Position numbers and translations under genes: made by a program. Of a stretch of 8,363 nt of DNA, positions 1 to 5,980 are shown piece by piece. Source of the stretch: Bacteroidia bacterium (lineage in GTDB: Bacteria > Bacteroidota > Bacteroidia > Chitinophagales > Saprospiraceae). The stretch is from NCBI GenBank assembly GCA_030431945.1, contig JAUIIF010000172.1, positions 1-8,363 of the forward strand, in the 5' to 3' direction. Below the pieces are notes generated by a model. The model was not told where the DNA came from. It worked only from the letters and a program-made list of their open reading frames with translations, and searched no databases. The first letter of the stretch is position 1. Every line of letters starts with the position of its first letter.

Positions 1-1
1 T

Positions 2-2644
2 AACACCGTAGATCAATTGCTGCAGGGGCGTGCTGCCGGCGTTCTGGTGACCTCGAGCAGCGGAGCACCGGGAGACCAGGCCAGTATCCGGATACGCGGT
101 AACAACTCCCTGTCGGCCAATAATGCCCCTTTATACGTAGTGGACGGTATCCCGATTGCCGGAGTGCCGAACTTCAACCCGCAGGATATTGCCAACCTGG
201 AAGTGCTGAAAGATGCTTCCGCTACGGCCATTTATGGTTCCCGCGGTGCTAACGGGGTGATCCTGGTCACCACCAAACGCGGTAAGGATGGAAAAACAAA
301 AATTTCTCTGGACGCCAACACCACTACCTCCACGGTACTCACGAACATTGAGATGCTGAACGGACAGCAGTATGCGGAGTTCCGGAATGAAGCCCGGCGT
401 GACCTTAACCTTTCCGAACCTTTTCCCGATCCGGCAGCTTTTGCCGGCCAGGGCTTCAACTGGCAGGATGAAATTATCGATAACGGGCAACGGACGAACG
501 TCGGCCTGAACATCACCGGTGGGCAGGACAACATCCGCTTCTTCGTTTCGGGAGATTACCTGCTGGATGAAGGCATCGTGCTGGACTCCAAGTTCAGCCG
601 CACCAACTTCCGCGCCAATGTGGACATTGATGCACTTGATGACCGGGTAACCTTTAAAGTAGGCATGAACGTATCCCACCGGGAAGGACAAAACTCCGTT
701 TCAAACATCGGCGGCTTCCCGAGCGCCCTGGGGCCAATTACCAATGCCCTGCTGGCCGAGCCCCTCGTGCCCAGCCTGGATTACTTTGGGGAGACGGCCG
801 AGAACGAACAGTTTTATAACCCTTATCTGGAAGTAACGGAGAAAGAAGACCGGACTTTCCAGACGAGCTTGCTCAGCAACGTTGAAACAACCGTGCGTAT
901 CACTGACCACCTGGAGTACGTCTTTAATGGCGGGATCAACTACCGGCTTAACCAGCGTGACCTGTTTTACCCCTCCTCCGTTGGGCCTGGCATCAACGGT
1001 AATGGCAGCGCCACCAACAGTAATGGCCGCAGCTACGACTACATCGTAAGCAACTACCTGACCTACGCTAATGTGTTTGGCGGCGACCACGACTTCAAAG
1101 CTACCGCCGGCCTGGAGTACAGTGAGTTTAATAACTACTCCACGAGTGCGAACGTGACCAACTTCGAACTGCAAATTCTGGGCCTGGAAAACCTGGGCAT
1201 CGGAACCGGCCTGAACAACATTGGTTCCGGGCGCAGCCTCTCCGTCCTGCAGTCGGGCTTCTTACGCCTCAACTACGGCTACCGGGGCAAGTACCTGATT
1301 ACGGTTACCGGCCGTGCGGATGGTTCTTCCCGCTTTGCGGCCAATGAGAAGTGGGGCTATTTCCCCTCGGCAGCTTTTGGCTGGCGCGTCTCGGAAGAAG
1401 ACTTTATGAAAGACAACGGAGCGATCTCTAACCTCAAAGTACGTTTCTCCTGGGGCGAAACCGGCACGCAGTCCATTTCCCCCTACCAGTCGCTGGCCCG
1501 CTATGGTACCGTACAGTACCCGATTGGCAATACGCCTTCCCTGGGTTTTGTGCCAAACAGTGTGGAAGCGCCTGACCTGCGCTGGGAAACTACCCGCCAG
1601 ACGAATGTTGGCCTGGACCTCGGCTTATGGAATAACCGCCTGGAGTTCATTGCTGATTACTTTGTGAAAACGACGGTGGACCTGCTGGCTAACATTTCCC
1701 TGCCCCCGCAGTCGGGCTTCGGTGGAGCACTGACCAACTTTGGCAGCATTGAAAATAAGGGTATCGAGTTAGGCATCAATGCCTTCGTGGTGGATAAACC
1801 GAACTTTAGCTGGAATACCGGCCTGAACTTTACCACTTACGAAACCACGGTCCTGGATTTGGGTGGTGATGGAGAAATCTTCGGCCCCGGCATCGCCGCT
1901 AATTTTGGCGGGAATGCCCACATCTACCGCGTCGGGCAGGAATACGGCCTGTTTTACGGGTTGGTAACCGACGGTCTGATTCAGCAGGCTGATCTGGACC
2001 GGGCGATGGAGACGGGGACCCCCCTGCCGGCCCTCAACAATGACCGGGGGCTCGGCCACTGGAAATTCCGTGACATCAGCGGACCGAACGGGGAACCGGA
2101 CGGAGTGATCAACGGCTTGGATCGTCAGGTAATTGGCAGCCCCAATCCGGACTTCATCCTGGGCTGGAACAACGATTTTACCCTGGGTAATTTCAGCCTC
2201 AATATTTTCATTCAGGGTACGGTCGGCAACGACGTGCTGAATGCCCTGCACCCCGTCCTCAACTCCGGGTTTAATAATAACGAGTCTTACAAGAATCAAA
2301 CGGTCGAATGGTGGAACAACCGCTGGACCCCCGAAAACCCTACTAACGATCCACGTTTTCCGTCGATCAACAGCATTTCCTCCCCCGTGGCGGACTTTAT
2401 GATCGAGGATGGCAGTTACCTCCGGTTGAAGAACCTTTCCCTTCGCTACCGCTTCCCGGTAGCCGGCCAGGTGGTGTCTTCCGTACAACTGTATGCTACG
2501 GGAACCAACCTGCTGACGCTGACGGATTATACGGGCTTCGATCCGGAAGTAAGTGCCCTGGGGAACCCGCTCGCTCCTGGGGTCGACCTGGGGGTTTACC
2601 CGCGCCAGCGCGCCTTTACTTTTGGCCTCAACGTGGGCTTCTAA
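2..2644 (+). CDS. SusC/RagA-family TonB-dependent outer-membrane transporter, 5'-truncated by window edge
   Basis: This protein is the outer-membrane beta-barrel of a SusCD pair. It imports oligosaccharides into the periplasm using TonB energy. The frame is open from base 2, giving 880 visible residues. The TTG at 17 is internal, because the upstream codons (NTVDQ) belong to the same conserved plug segment, so the true start lies outside the window. Visible plug signatures are LLQGRAAGV (about residues 5-14), IRIRG, PLYVVDGIPI (about 43-52), and LEVLKDASATAIYG with SRGANGVILVTT just after it (about 66-91). The rest reads as alternating barrel strands and ends in the aromatic-terminated FGLNVGF expected for Bam insertion. 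SusC proteins are usually about 1000 residues or more, so roughly 130-200 are missing: signal peptide, carboxypeptidase-regulatory-like domain and TonB box. No frameshift is seen. The family is certain and the substrate unknown; the adjacent SusD and sulfatases suggest a sulfated glycan. Confidence 0.96.
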   Translation, partial: NTVDQLLQGRAAGVLVTSSSGAPGDQASIRIRGNNSLSANNAPLYVVDGIPIAGVPNFNPQDIANLEVLKDASATAIYGSRGANGVILVTTKRGKDGKTKISLDANTTTSTVLTNIEMLNGQQYAEFRNEARRDLNLSEPFPDPAAFAGQGFNWQDEIIDNGQRTNVGLNITGGQDNIRFFVSGDYLLDEGIVLDSKFSRTNFRANVDIDALDDRVTFKVGMNVSHREGQNSVSNIGGFPSALGPITNALLAEPLVPSLDYFGETAENEQFYNPYLEVTEKEDRTFQTSLLSNVETTVRITDHLEYVFNGGINYRLNQRDLFYPSSVGPGINGNGSATNSNGRSYDYIVSNYLTYANVFGGDHDFKATAGLEYSEFNNYSTSANVTNFELQILGLENLGIGTGLNNIGSGRSLSVLQSGFLRLNYGYRGKYLITVTGRADGSSRFAANEKWGYFPSAAFGWRVSEEDFMKDNGAISNLKVRFSWGETGTQSISPYQSLARYGTVQYPIGNTPSLGFVPNSVEAPDLRWETTRQTNVGLDLGLWNNRLEFIADYFVKTTVDLLANISLPPQSGFGGALTNFGSIENKGIELGINAFVVDKPNFSWNTGLNFTTYETTVLDLGGDGEIFGPGIAANFGGNAHIYRVGQEYGLFYGLVTDGLIQQADLDRAMETGTPLPALNNDRGLGHWKFRDISGPNGEPDGVINGLDRQVIGSPNPDFILGWNNDFTLGNFSLNIFIQGTVGNDVLNALHPVLNSGFNNNESYKNQTVEWWNNRWTPENPTNDPRFPSINSISSPVADFMIEDGSYLRLKNLSLRYRFPVAGQVVSSVQLYATGTNLLTLTDYTGFDPEVSALGNPLAPGVDLGVYPRQRAFTFGLNVGF

Positions 2645-2722
2645 TCTCCACCGATCCGTGCATATTCCAGCCTGCCTGCGCCGACCATAGCAAGGGGGGA
2701 CTGGAAGAAAAATTTAAGCAAA
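2645..2722 (+). other. susC-susD intergenic spacer with a 6-bp inverted repeat
   Basis: This 78-base spacer lies between the transporter and the SusD gene. It has no terminator-like stem with a T-run, so I expect co-transcription. TTCCAG (2665-2670) is complementary to CTGGAA (2701-2706) and could close a loop of about 30 bases just before the susD start. There is no Shine-Dalgarno sequence. The bases before the ATG at 2723 are A-rich (aaaaatttaagcaaa), which is usual for Bacteroidota. A role of the weak repeat in tuning the SusC:SusD ratio is speculative. Confidence 0.3.
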
Positions 2723-4231
2723 ATGAAAATCTTACACAAAACTCTTCTGCTTCTTACACTACTGGCTGGCTTTACAGCCTGTGAGAGCCTGGACGAAAAA
2801 CCCTTTTCCTTCATTGGTGTAGACAACATTTACCAAAACGAGGGAGATGTGGATAAAGCCCTTCTGGGCGTTTACCAAACCTTGTTTTTTCCTGGTGTTT
2901 CTGACTTGTGGTATACGCTGTCTACTTCCGGTCCTTCGGAAATGATGACCGTTCGGCTGAAGATGGCGGCCCAGGGGCGCCAGTCTTCCGTGGATTTCAA
3001 CGATACCAACCCCCACGGTCAGTTCTGGAACCAATTTTACCAGGGCATCAACCGGGCCAATAACGTGCTCAAGTTTACCCCCACTGCCGGCCTGGAGGCC
3101 GGCCTGGAGGCGGAAAAAATGGCCGAAGCCCGTTTCCTCCGTGCCTTCTATTACTTCCACCTGGCGCGGATGTTCGGTGGCGTGCCTTTACAACTTGAGG
3201 CTACCGAAGAGTTTACGGACGAAGCCGTCAAAAAGCCCCGGTCTACCCTGGAGGAAACTTACGCAGTGATTATCGATGACCTCACTTTTGCCGCAGACAA
3301 CCTGCCCGCCACCCGCCCGGGGGCGGAATTCGGCCGTGCTTCCGCCGCCACGGCCAATACGCTGCTGGGAAAGGTGTATTTGCAGATGGCCGGGTTGCCA
3401 CTACAACAAACGGCTCGCTACGCCGACGCCATTTCCACCCTGGAAAAGGTCGTGGGTGTGCACAGCCTGGAAAGCAGCTTTGCTGACGTATTCGCGCTGA
3501 CCAACGAAGGGAACAATGAAATTATTTTTGCCCGGCCCAATATTGCCAACGTGCAAGGAAGCGGTACCGTGATGACCTTCTTCCAGGGAGCGCCCAATAC
3601 GCCGTTTGCCTTTCCCTTCGGCCAGTACCAGCTGGCGTTCACCGAACTGTTGTACAATAGCTTTGATACCTTCGACCTGCGACGCGACGTAACGTTCCTA
3701 TACACGTATAACCACGTCGGAACCGGGGCCGAAATTACTTACAACCCCTCGGGCGCAGCTACCCCCGGCCTCCAGTTCGGTGGCCCGCGGAGCCCTAATG
3801 GAATTCCAATCGGAAAATTTAAGGACCCGTCGAACACCCTCAATCCTTTTGGCCACGGCAACGACCTGATCTTCCTGCGTTACGCGGATGTTCTGCTGAT
3901 GCTGGCTGAAGCAGAAAACGAAACGGGGGACGCCGGCACTGCACTCGGCTACCTGAATGAAGTCCTGAACCGGGCCGGCCTGGAGAACGAAACTACCACG
4001 GACCAGGCGGAGCTGCGCGAGATCATTAAACTGGAACGTAAAAAGGAGTTGGCCGGAGAATTTCATGAGTACTTTGACTTGCAGCGCTGGGGCGACCTCG
4101 AAGCCTCCATGGCCGTAAATCCTGACGCCGTACTTCTGAACGTAGCCTACAACCCAAAATTGGAACTGTATCCCATTCCACGAGGCGTACTGGAAACAAA
4201 TCCTAATCTGGTTCAGAACCCCGGCTACTAG
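2723..4231 (+). CDS. SusD/RagB-family surface glycan-binding lipoprotein
   Basis: The 502-residue product is full length for SusD-like proteins. These sit as a lid on the SusC barrel and bind the oligosaccharide before import. The start at 2723 gives a clean lipoprotein signal: basic MKILHK, a leucine-rich core, then FTAC with the predicted lipidated Cys20. The acidic residues after it (ESLDE) fit surface export in Bacteroidota. Family signatures are ARFLRAFYYFHLARMFGGVP (about 136-155, in the TPR-helix region), LLGKVYLQM (214-222), RYADVLLMLAEAENE (386-400), ERKKELAGEFHEYFDLQRWG (438-457) and the C-terminal LYPIPRGVLETNPNLVQNPG block ending at Tyr502. It follows the SusC gene by 78 bases, the canonical order. 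A 12-base tandem duplication encodes GLEAGLEA at residues 123-130. Glycan specificity cannot be read from the sequence. Confidence 0.96.
   Translation: MKILHKTLLLLTLLAGFTACESLDEKPFSFIGVDNIYQNEGDVDKALLGVYQTLFFPGVSDLWYTLSTSGPSEMMTVRLKMAAQGRQSSVDFNDTNPHGQFWNQFYQGINRANNVLKFTPTAGLEAGLEAEKMAEARFLRAFYYFHLARMFGGVPLQLEATEEFTDEAVKKPRSTLEETYAVIIDDLTFAADNLPATRPGAEFGRASAATANTLLGKVYLQMAGLPLQQTARYADAISTLEKVVGVHSLESSFADVFALTNEGNNEIIFARPNIANVQGSGTVMTFFQGAPNTPFAFPFGQYQLAFTELLYNSFDTFDLRRDVTFLYTYNHVGTGAEITYNPSGAATPGLQFGGPRSPNGIPIGKFKDPSNTLNPFGHGNDLIFLRYADVLLMLAEAENETGDAGTALGYLNEVLNRAGLENETTTDQAELREIIKLERKKELAGEFHEYFDLQRWGDLEASMAVNPDAVLLNVAYNPKLELYPIPRGVLETNPNLVQNPGY
3087..3110 (+). repeat. 12-bp perfect in-frame tandem duplication within the SusD gene
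   Basis: CCGGCCTGGAGG occurs twice back to back (3087-3098 and 3099-3110). The copies encode the repeated tetrapeptide GLEA at residues 123-130. This lies in the connection just before the conserved helix that carries RFLRAFYYFHLAR. Identical DNA in both copies suggests a recent slippage duplication; the frame is kept. Confidence 0.75.
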
Positions 4232-4278
4232 TTACCGGAGGGCAAGCTCGCCCGGAGACGTGCCGCGCGGTCCGGTAA
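4232..4278 (+). repeat. Nested inverted repeat directly after the susD stop codon
   Basis: TTACCGGA (4232-4239) starts right after the TAG stop and is perfectly complementary to TCCGGTAA (4271-4278). Inside it are a small hairpin, GGGC (4240-4243) with GCCC (4250-4253) and a 6-base loop, and the palindrome CCGCGCGG (4263-4270). The RNA could fold as a branched structure. No T-run follows, so it is not a typical intrinsic terminator. It could protect the 3' end of the susCD message or mark a processing site; that part is inference. Confidence 0.4.
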
Positions 4279-4327
4279 TATTCGTCGAATGACCGCACCG
4301 CAGCCCGAAACCGAACCAGGCACTGCA

Positions 4328-4343
4328 CGGTCAACCCCGACCG
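4328..4343 (+). repeat. Small hairpin in the susD-sulfatase gap
   Basis: CGGTC (4328-4332) and GACCG (4339-4343) form a perfect 5-bp stem around a 6-base loop (AACCCC). On its own it could be chance. It is listed because it sits in a cluster of inverted repeats within the same 249-base gap. Confidence 0.22.
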
Positions 4344-4384
4344 ACGAGTATTACCTACTTGCCAGTGTCCTCTAGTTGCCCGAG

Positions 4385-4401
4385 GCCCGCCAGCGGCGGG
4401 C
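4385..4401 (+). repeat. GC-rich perfect hairpin, REP-like
   Basis: GCCCGCC (4385-4391) and GGCGGGC (4395-4401) form a perfect 7-bp, nearly all-GC stem with a 3-base loop (AGC). The bases after it are AT-rich (gtagaataattgtatg) rather than a T-run. It could be a weak terminator or RNA-stability element for susCD, or a copy of a dispersed extragenic palindrome. A search of the parent genome for this motif would distinguish these. Confidence 0.4.
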
Positions 4402-4424
4402 GTAGAATAATTGTATGATCGACT

Positions 4425-4432
4425 TATTTTAG
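4425..4432 (+). promoter_or_regulatory. Possible Bacteroidota -7 promoter element
   Basis: TATTTTAG matches the Bacteroidota -7 consensus TAnnTTTG at all but one fixed position. It is 49 bases before the first sulfatase start, and transcription would begin close to the 5' base of the hairpin at 4436. No TTG -33 element sits at the expected distance: the TTG at 4411-4413 is too close. This is a weak candidate for separate transcription of the sulfatase pair. Confidence 0.18.
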
Positions 4433-4435
4433 CCA

Positions 4436-4463
4436 GGGGCGGAGAGGGTACCATCTCCGCCCC
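4436..4463 (+). promoter_or_regulatory. Perfect 10-bp stem-loop 17 bases before the sulfatase start; leader hairpin or attenuator/terminator
   Basis: GGGGCGGAGA (4436-4445) pairs without mismatch with TCTCCGCCCC (4454-4463) around the loop GGGTACCA. The tail TTCTTTA is pyrimidine-rich but interrupted, so terminator function is possible but not textbook. Only 17 bases separate the stem from the ATG at 4481. No promoter fits in that space, so any message for the sulfatases must either start at or before the stem or read through it. This favours a 5'-leader hairpin (stability or attenuation) over a simple end-of-operon terminator. Confidence 0.55.
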
Positions 4464-4480
4464 TTCTTTACCCGATTACC

Positions 4481-5974
4481 ATGAAATTACCCTGGCTTTT
4501 TTCCCTGCTGCTCAGTCTTTTTCTCTGCACCTGCGGCCGCGCCCCCGAACCCTCAGCGGAAAAACCCCCGAACCTGCTCATCGTCTTGTCCGACCAGCAC
4601 AGCTACGATATGCTCGGCTGCTATGGCAACGAACAGATCATAACCCCGAACCTGGACCGGTTTGCGGCGCAGGGCATTCGCTTTACCCACGCCTTTACCA
4701 ACCAACCCGTGTGTACGCCTTACCGCGGTATGATCATGAGCGGAATGCACCCGCTGAAAAACGGGGCATTCATCAATGACGCTCCCTTACTGCCCAATAA
4801 AACCAAGCTGCTGGCCGAAGTGCTGAAGGAGAAGGGGTACCAAACGGCCTACATTGGTAAATGGCACCTGCTGGGGGGCGAGCGGAACCGCCCCGTGCCG
4901 CGGGGAGAGCTGCGGTACGGCTTCGACCACGTAGTTACCAACAACTGTCACGTGGACTTTCGCCCGGGAAAAGCCTTTTTCTGGAACGAAAACGACGAAA
5001 AAGAATACTTCGACAAGTGGGAAGTATACGGGCAAACGGATCAGGCCCTGGCCTACCTCGATACCATCGATACCGGCCAACCTTTTGCCCTCGTCGTCTC
5101 GTGGCACCCACCGCATGACTGGGGAAAATTCAAGGGAGAAGACGGTAAAATGCACTACCGGTACGATACGGATACCGCGATGATGGCCCTGTACGAACGG
5201 GAGGATATCCAACTCCGCCCCGGCATTGAGCGGACCCCCGACCGGCTGCACATGTACCATGGCTACATGGCTTCCACAACGGGAGTGGACCAGTCATTTG
5301 GCCGCCTGATGGATAAACTCCGGGAAAAAGGACTCGAAGAAAATACCCTAACCCTCTTCAGCGCAGACCACGGAGACATGCTGGAAAGCCACCACGCCAT
5401 CCTGCCCAAGCAATATCCGCATGATTACTCTAACCGGATTCCGTTTATTATCCGCTATCCCGCCAAGTTAGCTCCCGGCCAGACCACCGACTTGCTCTTC
5501 GGTGCGCTGGACGTAATGCCAACCGTATTAGGACTGATGGGATTGGAAACAACCCAGGCGTACGACGGGCAGGATCTTTCGGCAGCCATTGAGGCGGGCA
5601 CGCAGGATGCAGTGGAAGAAGTGCCCATCTGGCTGTACAAGCGCGGGGTGGCTAAAAACCATAACTGGCGCGGGGTCATTACCCGTGACTGGACTTTCTC
5701 CATGGGCCGCGGTGCAGACTCGCTGGAAATTACGAATGTGCTGTTTGACCGGAACAAAGACCCTTACCAACTGAACAACTTATTCTACGAACCAGCTTAC
5801 GCTGAAGTTAAAAAAACGCTCCGGGCAAAGACCTACGCCTGGATGGAGAAATACAATGATCAGTTCTGGGGGCAGGAAGACTTCCTGCGTATTCGTCCGG
5901 AAGAAACCTGGATGTACAATTACGAGAAGAGCCCATACGAGTTGTTCGCAGAAAAGTCCGGTCAAATGCAATAA
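4481..5974 (+). CDS. S1-family sulfatase (arylsulfatase-like), predicted lipoprotein
   Basis: This 497-residue formylglycine-dependent sulfatase hydrolyses a sulfate ester, probably on a glycan captured by the neighbouring SusCD pair. Starting at 4481 gives a hydrophobic signal segment ending LFLCTC, with Cys18 the likely lipidated residue (Cys16 is an alternative; the lipobox is atypical). The active-site motif is C78-T-P-Y-R82, in which Cys78 would become formylglycine. Supporting residues are Asp38-Gln39 in LSDQH (Gln replaces the common second Asp), Lys127 and His129 in GKWHL, His209/His212 in SWHPPH, Asp296-His297 in ADHGD, and Lys310. The C-terminal subdomain ends near residue 490. No Shine-Dalgarno sequence is seen. 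The stop is 6 bases before the next sulfatase start, so the two are almost surely co-transcribed. It is clearly a different subfamily from the other two sulfatases. The exact subfamily and sulfate position are not assignable by eye. Confidence 0.94.
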   Translation: MKLPWLFSLLLSLFLCTCGRAPEPSAEKPPNLLIVLSDQHSYDMLGCYGNEQIITPNLDRFAAQGIRFTHAFTNQPVCTPYRGMIMSGMHPLKNGAFINDAPLLPNKTKLLAEVLKEKGYQTAYIGKWHLLGGERNRPVPRGELRYGFDHVVTNNCHVDFRPGKAFFWNENDEKEYFDKWEVYGQTDQALAYLDTIDTGQPFALVVSWHPPHDWGKFKGEDGKMHYRYDTDTAMMALYEREDIQLRPGIERTPDRLHMYHGYMASTTGVDQSFGRLMDKLREKGLEENTLTLFSADHGDMLESHHAILPKQYPHDYSNRIPFIIRYPAKLAPGQTTDLLFGALDVMPTVLGLMGLETTQAYDGQDLSAAIEAGTQDAVEEVPIWLYKRGVAKNHNWRGVITRDWTFSMGRGADSLEITNVLFDRNKDPYQLNNLFYEPAYAEVKKTLRAKTYAWMEKYNDQFWGQEDFLRIRPEETWMYNYEKSPYELFAEKSGQMQ

Positions 5975-5980
5975 CCGCTT

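Noticed and set aside
17..19. TTG as the start of the SusC gene
   Set aside because: Upstream in-frame codons continue the conserved plug sequence, and a start here would leave a transporter without signal peptide and TonB box. The gene is simply cut by the window edge.
1769..2488. 239-codon - strand reading frame inside the SusC gene
   Set aside because: It lies fully antisense to a well-conserved barrel region and has no recognisable motifs; it results from the codon bias of the real gene.
4289..4375. Short + strand reading frame (ATG at 4289, stop at 4373-4375, 28 codons, starting MTAPQPETEPG) in the susD-sulfatase gap
   Set aside because: It overlaps the inverted-repeat region, has no recognisable signal, domain or start context, and its length is expected by chance. 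A leader peptide cannot be excluded, but nothing supports it.
4203..4454. 83-codon - strand reading frame across the susD 3' end and the gap
   Set aside because: It overlaps the conserved C-terminus of SusD, has an arginine-rich low-quality composition, and matches no family; it is a chance opening in GC-rich DNA.
4411..4779. 122-codon + strand frame starting before the first sulfatase
   Set aside because: It runs out of frame through the clearly coding N-terminus of the sulfatase and through the hairpin. The composition is shadow-like and there is no family signature.
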